Below, piece by piece: positions 6,240-13,781 of a stretch of DNA of 32,966 bases. The translations under genes and the position numbers were made by a program. The stretch is from a virus: positions 1 through 32,966 of IMG/VR virus record IMGVR_UViG_3300046170_000087; one strand, given 5' to 3'. The notes beneath the pieces are model-generated. The model saw only the letters and a list, made by a program, of their open reading frames with translations. It made no database searches and was not told where the DNA came from. The first letter of the stretch is position 1; every line of letters begins with the position of its first letter.

Positions 6240-6351
6240 AGCTTTTTCCTTTCTTTCTCTGTCAGCTTTACATAATTTACAGTTAGGTTTACATTTTCCT
6301 AAAACACAGTCAATAAACTCTTGACCAAATTTATCTTCATTTTTTCTTAGA
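6240..6351 (-). other. Cysteine-rich reading frame without its own start codon
   Basis: In frame with the lysine-rich gene that starts at 6239, the upstream codons read EDKFGQEFIDCVLGKC and then KPNCKLCKADRERKEKA. The cysteine spacing looks like a real zinc-binding peptide and not chance. No ATG, GTG or TTG with a ribosome-binding site begins it. It can be reached by a +1 shift from the end of the DUF6321-like gene (AAG TCT A at 6354-6348) or by a -1 shift from an ATG at the ATGA of that gene's stop. It may be another split gene. Confidence 0.4.
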
Positions 6352-6642
6352 CTTATTACGTCTACTAATTGCAGCAGCTTTTCTCTTAGCATCTGCCTTA
6401 CTACTCGCACCCCATGCACGAAGAGAGAGTAGCAATCTCGTAGGCTTTCCTTTAGCATCTTTTTCAGGTCCACGCATACCTCCCATTCTAGCTAGAAAAC
6501 TAGCTCTTCTTGGATTGTCACCTTTCTTTACAGGTGCTTTTAGATTCATGCCTTGACGTTTAGCAGAAGCTCTACCCCTGGCATTGAGTCCACCCTTGGG
6601 ATTCTTTCCTGCTTTTCTTGTCCACGCTGGTGTCTTAGCCAT
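6337..6642 (-). CDS. DUF6321-like basic protein
   Basis: The 101-residue protein follows a pattern I know as DUF6321 in marine phages: AKTPAWTRKAGKNPKGGLN, then KAPVKKGDNPRRASFLARM, GGMRGPEKDAKGKPTRL, and a lysine/arginine-rich end. It is intact. The function is unknown; the charge and the GNPKGGL/GKPTR phrases suggest binding to nucleic acid. It overlaps the endolysin gene by 8 nt and sits among four lysine-rich genes in the lysis region. Confidence 0.75.
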   Translation of the reverse strand: MAKTPAWTRKAGKNPKGGLNARGRASAKRQGMNLKAPVKKGDNPRRASFLARMGGMRGPEKDAKGKPTRLLLSLRAWGASSKADAKRKAAAISRRNKSKKK

Positions 6643-7084
6643 TTATTAACCCATGCCTGTAGCCGTTTTGTTTATCATAAGTCAGCATTTCTTTTCTGCC
6701 GTTCTCAACATAGCTGCAATGTATCCAGCCACTGTTACCACCAGTATAACATTCTAAGATTAACTGGTCAAAGTCCAGGTTACCCATGATCCATTCAGCA
6801 AGCTCATAATTATCCACACCAGCTACCTCGAAGTCTGCTGCTTGTCCCTTACAGTGCTGACTGTTCTCAGAACTTCCTATAGCAATAGACAACTCAGGAG
6901 ATCTATAACCACTAGATACTATGAATGAACCAAACTTATCTCGAATAGGCTGTAATATATTCTCAGCTAATAACCTTAAATTGTATATCTCATCAGCATT
7001 AGGACTGTTTATTATGCCTTTACGCTCTGCTGTTTGACTCTTTGTTAATTCGCTCAGAGAGAAGTTTGGACTCAGCTTTGACAT
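6635..7084 (-). CDS. M15-family peptidase endolysin
   Basis: This 149-residue protein matches peptidase M15 (D-Ala-D-Ala carboxypeptidase type, M15_3). FIVSSGYRSPELS has the conserved arginine, SQHCKGQAADFE supplies zinc ligands His77 and Asp84, and WIHCSY supplies His122. There is no signal peptide, so it needs the holin to reach the cell wall. It would cut peptide cross-links of peptidoglycan at the end of infection. It overlaps the neighbouring genes at both ends (1 nt upstream, 8 nt downstream). Confidence 0.9.
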   Translation of the reverse strand: MSKLSPNFSLSELTKSQTAERKGIINSPNADEIYNLRLLAENILQPIRDKFGSFIVSSGYRSPELSIAIGSSENSQHCKGQAADFEVAGVDNYELAEWIMGNLDFDQLILECYTGGNSGWIHCSYVENGRKEMLTYDKQNGYRHGLING

Positions 7085-7344
7085 TATTTAACCTTTCTAA
7101 ATCTTTTCGTTTTTGCTGCAATCTTTTTGGGCTGTTTAGATACCTGTTTACCTGCTCTAGTTGCTTTTCGTTTAGCAGCCGTAGTCTTGGCGTATTCTTT
7201 GGAACTAAGAGCCTTAATCGCTTTCTCAGGTAGATAACGTTCACCTGTTGCCTTTCGCCCTTGTGTACTAGGCTTGCCACTCTTGGTTCTCCATTTTTGC
7301 TTTGTCCAAGATTTCAGTGATCTTTGTCTTTTTGTGAGTGCCAT
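7084..7344 (-). CDS. DUF5872-like basic protein
   Basis: The 86-residue protein reads MALTKRQRSLKSWTKQKWRTKSG, TGERYLPEKAIKALSSKEYA and GKQVSKQPKKIAAKTKRFRK. This is the layout I know as DUF5872 in marine viruses. It is strongly basic and lacks hydrophobic segments. It starts in a TAATG overlap with the gene upstream and ends in another with the endolysin. Function is unknown. Confidence 0.75.
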   Translation of the reverse strand: MALTKRQRSLKSWTKQKWRTKSGKPSTQGRKATGERYLPEKAIKALSSKEYAKTTAAKRKATRAGKQVSKQPKKIAAKTKRFRKVK

Positions 7345-7521
7345 TACTTATATCCACCACCTTTAGCTTTGTACTGCTTGGCAAGCATCTGTGCTTTCCT
7401 AGCTGACCATTGACCAGGCTTTCCACCTTTACCACCTAGACTTAATCCTTTGGAATAACTGCTTTCGCATAGTAGGTTTGGTGTAGTTACCTGACTTGTT
7501 TACTGTAGATTTTGACCTCAT
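7344..7521 (-). CDS. Small basic phage protein (NKSGNYTKPTMRK type), split by an apparent +1 frameshift
   Basis: Read from ATG 7521 the frame gives VNKSGNYTKPTMRKQLF and QRIKS, then would stop at TGG TAA. The rest of this familiar phage protein, GGKGGKPGQWSARKAQMLAK to KGGGYK, is in the +1 frame and ends at TAA 7344-7346. Skipping one A (complement of 7437) after AAG TCT rebuilds a 58-residue protein that matches the type I remember from marine phages along its length. It starts in an ATGA overlap with the holin stop and ends in a TAATG overlap with the next gene, so both ends are natural gene joints. Function is unknown. Confidence 0.65.
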
Positions 7522-7914
7522 TTTGTCAACCCCTTTTGCTTTTCGTAAGTTCTAAGTCCACCCAATCCGAGCATACCCATTAACACAGTCATCAATGATC
7601 CCATGTCAAAAGTAGGTAACTCAGGTATAGCAACTCCGATATAAGCACACAAGAATATTGTTATTGGTGCTAGTACAAAGTGCCAACACAATGCAACACC
7701 ACAAGTCCAGCCTATAAATGGTCTCCAACCGGCAACAAAGATTGACTTATGTTGTGCTTCTGCCTTGTTTATCTCTAGCTGACCTTTAGCTAACTCCTGG
7801 GCGTGCTTCTCAGCCATAGTTGCCTATCTCATGTGCCAACTTATTCTTGGCATCTTTGTCTTCTATAAACTTACCAACTAAATTGGTAACTGGTCCTATC
7901 AATGCTGTTAACAT
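7518..7914 (-). CDS. GTA-type 3-TM holin, split by an apparent +1 frameshift
   Basis: The C-terminal frame (from 7817) holds AEAQHKSIFVAGWRPFIGW and three hydrophobic segments, the hallmark of the GTA_holin_3TM family. Family members have an N-terminal part that reads like ALIGPVTNLVGKFIEDKD...LAHEI; here it is encoded just upstream from ATG 7914 but in another frame, which stops at TGA. Skipping one T (complement of 7818) gives HEIGN joined directly to MAEKHAQELAK, a 131-residue protein with the normal order. ATG 7817 could also start a short form; a pair of products would be like the dual-start holins. It would open the inner membrane for the endolysin encoded downstream. Confidence 0.75.
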
Positions 7915-8123
7915 TACTTATGCTCCTTATGTTCATGACCCATCCATATACCAAATACACCTGTCATTACACCCATAACCACAGATACAAAGGCTGACTG
8001 TGCAGCAGTCGGTGCATCTAAATCCATAAACCATTCAGCACATCTCCATGACATGACTGTACTAGCAAGCATCATACATCTTGGTAATATCTTCCATTTA
8101 AGAAACTGTTCAACTGTAACCAT
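7914..8123 (-). CDS. Small membrane protein of the lysis cluster (69 aa)
   Basis: The protein has a moderately hydrophobic N-terminal part (RCMMLASTVMSWRCAEWFM) and a clear membrane segment (AFVSVVMGVMTGVFGIWMG), ending in a charged HEHKEHK tail. It overlaps the start of the GTA-type holin by one base (TAATG). It may be a second holin or an antiholin. Confidence 0.6.
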   Translation of the reverse strand: MVTVEQFLKWKILPRCMMLASTVMSWRCAEWFMDLDAPTAAQSAFVSVVMGVMTGVFGIWMGHEHKEHK

Positions 8124-8320
8124 TAGTACACCTTCACTTTCTCAGTATCAACAAATGGCACGAGCTTACACATACACTCATACACTTGTGGCTTGTCATC
8201 TTTCATATAAGATTGATTGTTTAATTTGTCTCTGTATTGTAAACACACATTGACATTCTCAAAATATATACCACCAGTAGCAATGCCATTTAATGTACAA
8301 GCAAGTAAAAAGGCTGTCAT
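8123..8320 (-). CDS. Small possibly exported protein (65 aa)
   Basis: The N-terminus MTAFLLACTLNGIATGG is hydrophobic and could be a short signal or lipoprotein-like leader (cysteine at position 8). The rest holds several cysteines (NVCLQYRDKLNN, YECMCKLVPF) typical of an exported domain. It overlaps both neighbours. In a lysis cluster it could be an outer-membrane spanin partner, but it lacks the usual proline-rich body, so this is only a possibility. Confidence 0.5.
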   Translation of the reverse strand: MTAFLLACTLNGIATGGIYFENVNVCLQYRDKLNNQSYMKDDKPQVYECMCKLVPFVDTEKVKVY

Positions 8321-8787
8321 ATCAAACCTTTCTTTTTGGCTATGATTGCTAGTACTGTAACAACACCTGATAATAAAGCAGTAATAAGTATAGCCAGTAC
8401 AACTTTCATTACTGTTTCTTTTATTTGCTCTTTGCGTTTCTCTGCTTTAATACGAGCATCTCTTCTAGATTTGCGTGCATCAGCACAGTAAGATACATAG
8501 TCATTATATAGACCTGCTCTACCATATAGCTGCATGAACTCTCTGAGTTGTTCGTTCTTAACTCGTATCTCTTCCAAAGCCATAAACTCTTCTAGGTCAT
8601 TGTCTTCTTTGCCTAGAAAGTTAGTCCAGATACTATTCTTTTTTTTATGTAAATCTTGTTTAAGTTGTTCTTCAGCACTAACAAATTTAGATATTGCTGC
8701 ACCTGCTGAAGATAGTTCACGACCATTCTGTATGGTCTGTTTGATAATTGCAAAAGCACTATTAGCGACCACTAGCATTTCAAGCAT
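8317..8787 (-). CDS. Coiled-coil protein with a C-terminal membrane anchor (156 aa)
   Basis: The middle part is charged and helical (KNEQLREFMQLYGRAGLYNDY, RDARIKAEKRKEQIKETV). It ends in one strong membrane segment, VVLAILITALLSGVVTVLAII, and a basic KKKGLI tail. The start at 8787 has GAGGTGA just upstream. I know similar unnamed proteins from the lysis region of marine podoviruses. A role in lysis timing or in the cell envelope is plausible but not shown. Confidence 0.6.
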   Translation of the reverse strand: MLEMLVVANSAFAIIKQTIQNGRELSSAGAAISKFVSAEEQLKQDLHKKKNSIWTNFLGKEDNDLEEFMALEEIRVKNEQLREFMQLYGRAGLYNDYVSYCADARKSRRDARIKAEKRKEQIKETVMKVVLAILITALLSGVVTVLAIIAKKKGLI

Positions 8788-8791
8788 AGCG

Positions 8792-8953
8792 TCACCTCAA
8801 TAATAAACCTACCATCATAACTATCATAGTACCTGCTGTACCAATCATTATATGCTCTATACGTTTGATGCGAAGTATAGTTTCTTTCCATCTTTCAGCA
8901 CATACTGCTTCATGTGTATCTATTTGTGCTTTTACTTCTGATGCTTTAACCAA
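8792..8953 (-). CDS. XhlA-like small membrane protein with TTG start (53 aa)
   Basis: The start TTG at 8953 has the strongest ribosome-binding site in the region, AGGAGG, 5 nt upstream, placed in the end of the preceding gene. The protein reads VKASEVKAQIDTHEAVCAE, RWKETILRIKRIEHIM, then the membrane segment IGTAGTMIVMMVGLLL. A charged helix followed by one C-terminal membrane segment is the plan of XhlA-type hemolysin/holin accessory proteins. It has no ATG, so it is easily missed. Confidence 0.65.
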   Translation of the reverse strand: MVKASEVKAQIDTHEAVCAERWKETILRIKRIEHIMIGTAGTMIVMMVGLLLR

Positions 8954-9505
8954 TTACACCTCCTCTGGAAAGTCATAGATTGGAGCATTGCCAGTAGGAT
9001 TACCATCATCATCTGTTGGCACTTCAAACAAATCCTTAAAAGCATCTAAATCAGTACAAGCATTTATTGCAGTTTCTATTGTACCAGTAGCTGTTCTAAC
9101 TGCATCTCTATAAGTGCTTATCTCTGTAGGTATTGCAGTAGACTTTTCTGCATTTCTAACAACATACCAATCTGAAGCAGTAAGCAGCCCATTAGCAGTT
9201 GATTTAGTTCTTTCTACCCAAATAGTCTTTAGACCTTTCGTAACAACTTGATTGCCATCTTGGTCTAGTATTGGATTATCATCTTCATCAACTGCATTGA
9301 TATCTGTTAGGCTACGTTCTACATCTCTTGCCCAATAAAATCTATCGTCATAGCTTGTGTCTACGTCATCTTGCCACGTTACACCCCAATGAGCTTTATC
9401 CTCTGCTGACCAAGCTGATGCCCAATTATAAGGATGTTTATACCCATCATCATCAGTCCAACTCTTGCCAACTTTTAGAGTTCTTCCATTGTATAACCAA
9501 GCCAT
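8954..9505 (-). CDS. Tail-fibre accessory or assembly-like protein (183 aa)
   Basis: The protein opens MAWLYNGRTLKVGKSWTDDDG and contains HWGVTWQDDVD and a long helical, acidic C-terminal half (TATGTIETAINACTDL, DLFEVPTDDDGNP). This plan, with a tail-fibre gene directly before it, is that of small tail-fibre assembly chaperones or attached tip proteins. The repeated D-rich linkers are typical. It is not a clear match to a named family. Confidence 0.55.
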   Translation of the reverse strand: MAWLYNGRTLKVGKSWTDDDGYKHPYNWASAWSAEDKAHWGVTWQDDVDTSYDDRFYWARDVERSLTDINAVDEDDNPILDQDGNQVVTKGLKTIWVERTKSTANGLLTASDWYVVRNAEKSTAIPTEISTYRDAVRTATGTIETAINACTDLDAFKDLFEVPTDDDGNPTGNAPIYDFPEEV

Positions 9506-9514
9506 TATCTTCTC

Positions 9515-11968
9515 CTATCTTGCATTAGCATATTTAAAAGGGTTCTCAGCAAAAGCCATATAAATATAGGTGTTACCACTACCATTATATCCTGCATTAC
9601 TATCTCGCCATTTAAAACCATTTGATGTAAAATCTAAAATATTATCATTGTTGTTTTCTGCTGTACTATCATCAGCAATTAATCTTGGAACAACAACATT
9701 AAATGGTGCTCTCTCGCTATCAAACATATGCCAATTTTCACCAGAGATATTAGTTACCTTAACCATCAACCAAGCAGGTCTAAATCCAGTATAAACAAAC
9801 GTGCCATCTGATGAGCCATTACCAGTATAACTGCCAAATTTACTGTAGCCTTCTATCTCTGCGAAACAATAGGCTATATGTTCATCGCCACTATTATTTA
9901 CCTCAACATTATCAACAGAAATAACAGTTGATGTTGGGAGTGTATTATTCCAAACATTTGGGTCGTCGTTTCTAGAATTAGTTAAATTAAAATAAATAAC
10001 TTGTCCTCCTGTAAATGTTTTGTGCCACACGTTCCAATTATATGTGCCTTGATCAAGATTTTTTATAAAAAAGAAATCTGGAGTAACACCCAAGCCGTGA
10101 CCAATAGTTCCAGAACCGTTACCTGTATATTTAACAATGCTAAACCCTGCATCTGTGTTTGCTTGTACTGTACTTGTTATAGTACCATCTGTATTGCTTG
10201 AGGTTGTGCCACCATTTGCTTTCCAGTTCCAAGCTACCATTGTATCTGCTGTACCACCATCAGGTGCATAGTTAAAGTAACCATCTTCATCATCATCTAA
10301 ATCATAACCAGTACTAGTAACAGCATTATTAACAAAGCTATCAAAAGTAGCTTCTGCATTAGCACCATTAGACCTTAGATATGTTGTAAATCCTCGTGAA
10401 CTATCTAATATCATATGGTCTGCATTTCTATTTCTTGGTTTACCCCAAATAAAATCTGGTTTAAATCCAACAGTAATTGTTTTAGTAGAGCCATCTACAG
10501 ATTCAGCAGTCCAAGTAGTTGTATTAAAATAATCATCAGCTTGTGTAGTCTCATTAGGACTAATAGTAGGCTCTGGAAGATTAGATGTGCATAATGCTAG
10601 ATAACCACTAAAAACTGAACTATGGAAATCGCCATTACCATTTGCATCTGAATTACCCCCTGCTGATTCTTCTCCTGCAAAAGTGCTATCCTGACCAAAA
10701 TTACCTTGACCAGTATGAGTGCCACCAGAACTTGCATTTAAAATAAAAGGTCTTACTTCTCCAGTAAGATTGTTATGTAAAAATCCTGTGCCATTAGTTA
10801 AATTAGCATTATTTTGTAAAACACCATCAACTGAAACATACCACTTACTATTATCCATATCTAAATAAATGCCAATAACATTATTAGTAGTGTAACTTAC
10901 AGTTGAACTTCCAGTAGAACCAGATGAGTCTTGTGTTTCTCCATCAGTACCCCTAACAGTCCAAGCACTACCATCTGCATCAGTTCCTCTTAAACCAATT
11001 TTAAAATATCCTGCAGTTGTTGTTGTGCTATTTAATCTATGTTCCCAATACCATTTCCCACTTGAAACTGCAAAAGTTCCTGTTGTTTGTTCATCTGTGT
11101 TTTGTGCATTTACAACAACTTCTAGATTGCCCTCTGAAAATGTGTTGTCATTTCCTTTTGGGTCTAAAGGATTATAGGTGCAAAAGTTATTCTCTGGACT
11201 ATCTGGCATATCACAATCAGAAGCAACTATTCCACTAGATGTAAAGTGATTAGCATCACCACTAGTATCTGCTCCTATTGTGCTAGATGAACCAGTTCCA
11301 GTTCCAGTTTGATTGAATTGCAATCTAAAACCATTAGTGCCATATGAGCCAGTATATGCTTTGGCTATCCATACACCATTTTTAAATTCGCCAAAATCTG
11401 TTTCATCTAATGTTTGCCCATCAACAAAGTTAACCTCTGCCATATACCCATCAAAATGTGTATTAAGTGTAACTCCTCTAGCACCAACTGCGTGTTGTTT
11501 ATTACTGTTAATAAGACCATTCCCTGCTGATAAAGTTAAATCTGTTTGTTTATCTTGCAGGACACCATTTACATAAATTTTAGTTCTATTTGATTGTGTG
11601 GATTGAGAGCCATCAAATGTAACGATAATATGATACCAAGCTGAAACATCTCTATATACAGCTAGAGTTTGACATTCATCTCCATTAGTGTTCCCAGTTT
11701 TATTATTTACCTTTATTTTATGGTCAGACCTAAATTCAATTCTACCAATATTAGAACCATCTTGTTCTGTTCCAAATAAATTTTGTTGTCCTAAGTTTCC
11801 TCGTTTTACCCAACCACTCCAAGTCCAAGATTGTTGGTCACCTCCACTAAATGTTTTTTGTAAATAAGGGCTATCATTATCATTGTACCTCAATGACTGA
11901 GTAGCTACACCATTGTAGAAACCCCCAGAAGCATACATCCATTGTGTAGAACCAAAAGGACCAGACAT
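9515..11968 (-). CDS. Large lectin-type tail protein (LamG and SPRY-like domains)
   Basis: This 817-residue protein begins with a LamG/concanavalin-like domain at about 20-215 (TWSGWVKRG, WYHIIVTFDGS, KIYVNGVLQ, DGYMAEVNFVDG). A SPRY-like domain follows at about 285-420 (SSGKWYWEHRLN, IGIYLDMDNSKWYVSVDG). The second half is built of two or three related beta-rich blocks marked by ITVGFKPDFIWGKPRN, VTPDFFFIKN and YTGFRPAWLMVK, which I link to the phage domain DUF7483. Such modules bind glycans. It probably sits at the tail and recognises the host surface. It follows the T7-like tail fibre. Confidence 0.75.
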   Translation of the reverse strand: MSGPFGSTQWMYASGGFYNGVATQSLRYNDNDSPYLQKTFSGGDQQSWTWSGWVKRGNLGQQNLFGTEQDGSNIGRIEFRSDHKIKVNNKTGNTNGDECQTLAVYRDVSAWYHIIVTFDGSQSTQSNRTKIYVNGVLQDKQTDLTLSAGNGLINSNKQHAVGARGVTLNTHFDGYMAEVNFVDGQTLDETDFGEFKNGVWIAKAYTGSYGTNGFRLQFNQTGTGTGSSSTIGADTSGDANHFTSSGIVASDCDMPDSPENNFCTYNPLDPKGNDNTFSEGNLEVVVNAQNTDEQTTGTFAVSSGKWYWEHRLNSTTTTAGYFKIGLRGTDADGSAWTVRGTDGETQDSSGSTGSSTVSYTTNNVIGIYLDMDNSKWYVSVDGVLQNNANLTNGTGFLHNNLTGEVRPFILNASSGGTHTGQGNFGQDSTFAGEESAGGNSDANGNGDFHSSVFSGYLALCTSNLPEPTISPNETTQADDYFNTTTWTAESVDGSTKTITVGFKPDFIWGKPRNRNADHMILDSSRGFTTYLRSNGANAEATFDSFVNNAVTSTGYDLDDDEDGYFNYAPDGGTADTMVAWNWKANGGTTSSNTDGTITSTVQANTDAGFSIVKYTGNGSGTIGHGLGVTPDFFFIKNLDQGTYNWNVWHKTFTGGQVIYFNLTNSRNDDPNVWNNTLPTSTVISVDNVEVNNSGDEHIAYCFAEIEGYSKFGSYTGNGSSDGTFVYTGFRPAWLMVKVTNISGENWHMFDSERAPFNVVVPRLIADDSTAENNNDNILDFTSNGFKWRDSNAGYNGSGNTYIYMAFAENPFKYANAR

Positions 11969-11976
11969 TATCGCTC

Positions 11977-13728
11977 CTAACTAAAAGCTAATTGTGGTGT
12001 ACCTAACAATATACGATTAGATGCGACCACTATATAAGGCACTACATCTGTAGCACTTGCTGTACTTGATAAAGTTAATCCTGCACCACCTGCTGTCTCA
12101 TAATCTGTGCCTAGCGATACTGTTCTGCCACCAATTCCATCTTGTATGAATGTTATAAACCCAGACTGACCTACTTGCTCTGTTGTTGGATTTGCTAATG
12201 TTACATTCCCAGTAAGTGTAAGAACAAAGTTTTGATTAGTTTGGAAGTTTAGTGTTACTGAACCAGTATTAGTTGTGTCTGTGTCTGTAGTTGCTAGTGC
12301 AGTACCAGTTACTTCAATGCCTGTTGAAGTGGTAGCGAGTTTTTGAGAGTTAGCATGATAAAGTGTTACAGCACCATTATTCGCAGCAAACAAATAGTTT
12401 ACACTATTATCAGCATTGTTTAGTTCAAGATTATTTGCTTGTATTCTAAGGTTTCCAGTGCCGTTATCTTGAATAATGCTACGATTACTATCATGATAAA
12501 TCTGTAAGTCAGACCCTGCACCAAATATGGCTTTGTTGTTATCGCCTAATGTTAAGTTACCAGTCATAGCATCGCCAGTAACAGCAACAAAGTCAGTAGA
12601 TGCAGAGGTTGCAGCAGTACCCAATCCTAAGTTAGTTCTTGCTGTTCCTGCATTGTTTAGGTCTGATAAGTTGTTGGCAACAGTTAGAAAGTTAGCAGCA
12701 GTTAATGCTGCATCTGCCCATGCAGAACCAGTATATACCTTGAGGTTATTGCTTGTTGTATTAAAATACAAGTCACCTGCATTGAGTGCTTCGCCATCAT
12801 TGTCTACAGATGGATCACTTGCTTTAGCTCCCAGGTATATATCATCAAAGTTATCAAACGCTAATTCTGCTGCTGCTTGAGCCGTTTCTGCTGCTGTCTG
12901 TGCAGTCTCTGCTGCTGTTTGTGCAGTTTCTGCTCCTGTCTTTGCAGTCTCTGCATCATCTTTGTGTGTTTCTGCTGTAGATGCTGAGTTACTTGCATTG
13001 GTTGCACTAGTTGATGCTGCACTAGCTGAGTTTGCTGCGTTTGTAGCACTTGTTGCTGCACTAACTGCATCTACTAATAACTCAAAATGATCTGTATCTG
13101 TTAGACTGTCACCAACAACGGCATCTGCAACACATATATATACGTTGTTTAGCTGTGCAGTAGTCGTTGATTTGATTATATCCCTTACAACATAGGCTTC
13201 TGTTGTTACTGTTGCATCTGTACCCTGATATGTACCTAACTCCTGTGTAACTGATATCTCTCCAGAGCTATCAAATGCAAGGATCTTGTTTGCTCTTTCT
13301 GTTGCACCCACTGTAAATTCAGTAGATGTCATGCTATTTGTTCGTGATAGCTTGATACTTCTATCGACTTCTTCTTGTTGCTGTTGTGCAATAAATGTAA
13401 GCCTATCTAGTGCATCTTCATGGCTTTCTGCTGGAAATGGATCGTTGGCAGTATAGTCTGTGGACTGTGTTTGTGCCATGTTGCGTCTAATAACAACAGT
13501 AACACCACTAGCAGGTGCAGTTCCAAACACAACATTACCACCATTAGCATTACCTGCATTTGTTACAGTGTAATTTGTTGTTAGACTCTGTACTGTTTCA
13601 GTACCAGCAGCCGATCTTAGTATGACAGTAAGGTCTGCATCAGCGAATATCTTGAAAGCATATGCAAACGTAGTGGTACTTCCGTCTCCACTGTAACTGT
13701 TTTTTGTGGTTGTGCTACTAACTGTCAT
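11977..13728 (-). CDS. T7 gp17-like tail fibre protein
   Basis: The first 150 residues have the pattern of the T7 tail-fibre N-terminal domain that attaches the fibre to the tail: SYSGDGSTTTFAYAFKIF, then ESHEDALDRLTFIAQQQQ and EVDRSIKLSR. A long coiled coil of heptads follows (AETAQTAAETAQ, about 230-285), then repeat blocks (ALNAGDLYFNTTSNNLKVY, NLSDLNNAGTARTNLGLG, GNLTLGDNNKAIFGAGSDLQ) and a beta-rich tip. The total of 583 residues is close to T7 gp17. A candidate promoter lies just upstream (13746-13774). Confidence 0.85.
   Translation of the reverse strand: MTVSSTTTKNSYSGDGSTTTFAYAFKIFADADLTVILRSAAGTETVQSLTTNYTVTNAGNANGGNVVFGTAPASGVTVVIRRNMAQTQSTDYTANDPFPAESHEDALDRLTFIAQQQQEEVDRSIKLSRTNSMTSTEFTVGATERANKILAFDSSGEISVTQELGTYQGTDATVTTEAYVVRDIIKSTTTAQLNNVYICVADAVVGDSLTDTDHFELLVDAVSAATSATNAANSASAASTSATNASNSASTAETHKDDAETAKTGAETAQTAAETAQTAAETAQAAAELAFDNFDDIYLGAKASDPSVDNDGEALNAGDLYFNTTSNNLKVYTGSAWADAALTAANFLTVANNLSDLNNAGTARTNLGLGTAATSASTDFVAVTGDAMTGNLTLGDNNKAIFGAGSDLQIYHDSNRSIIQDNGTGNLRIQANNLELNNADNSVNYLFAANNGAVTLYHANSQKLATTSTGIEVTGTALATTDTDTTNTGSVTLNFQTNQNFVLTLTGNVTLANPTTEQVGQSGFITFIQDGIGGRTVSLGTDYETAGGAGLTLSSTASATDVVPYIVVASNRILLGTPQLAFS
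12872..12955. repeat. 21-bp tandem repeats coding for fibre heptads
   Basis: Four consecutive 21-bp units (12872-12892, 12893-12913, 12914-12934, 12935-12955) share the core GCAGTCTCTGCTGCTGT with few changes. Each encodes one seven-residue coiled-coil turn of the tail fibre (AETAQTA). Such repeats can gain or lose units and change fibre length. The same DNA opens a long glutamine-rich frame in another reading, which is a shadow. Confidence 0.75.
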
Positions 13729-13745
13729 AACTACCTCATTTCTAC

Positions 13746-13774
13746 GTTATAATATTTTTTGTTAAATTAATCAA
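13746..13774 (-). promoter_or_regulatory. Candidate leftward promoter before the tail fibre gene
   Basis: On the minus strand TTGATT (13774-13769) and TATAAC (13751-13746) are separated by 17 nt in the 53-bp AT-rich gap between the gp16-like gene and the tail fibre gene. Most neighbours in this operon are separated by a few bases or overlap, so the gap is notable. It could give extra fibre protein late in infection. Confidence 0.4.
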
Positions 13775-13781
13775 ATTCATT

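Noticed and set aside
6240-6473. 125-residue protein from ATG 6473
   Set aside because: Its first half is antiparallel-frame shadow of the intact DUF6321-like gene; only the part after about 6351 looks like real protein.
9139-9145. AAGTCTA as a general +1 slip signal
   Set aside because: The same heptamer is read without any shift in intact genes at 9139-9145 and 26357-26363 (minus strand), so the motif alone cannot cause the shift.
12861-13070. Long glutamine-rich frame on the minus strand inside the tail fibre gene
   Set aside because: It is an out-of-frame reading of the 21-bp heptad repeats; the fibre frame is continuous there.
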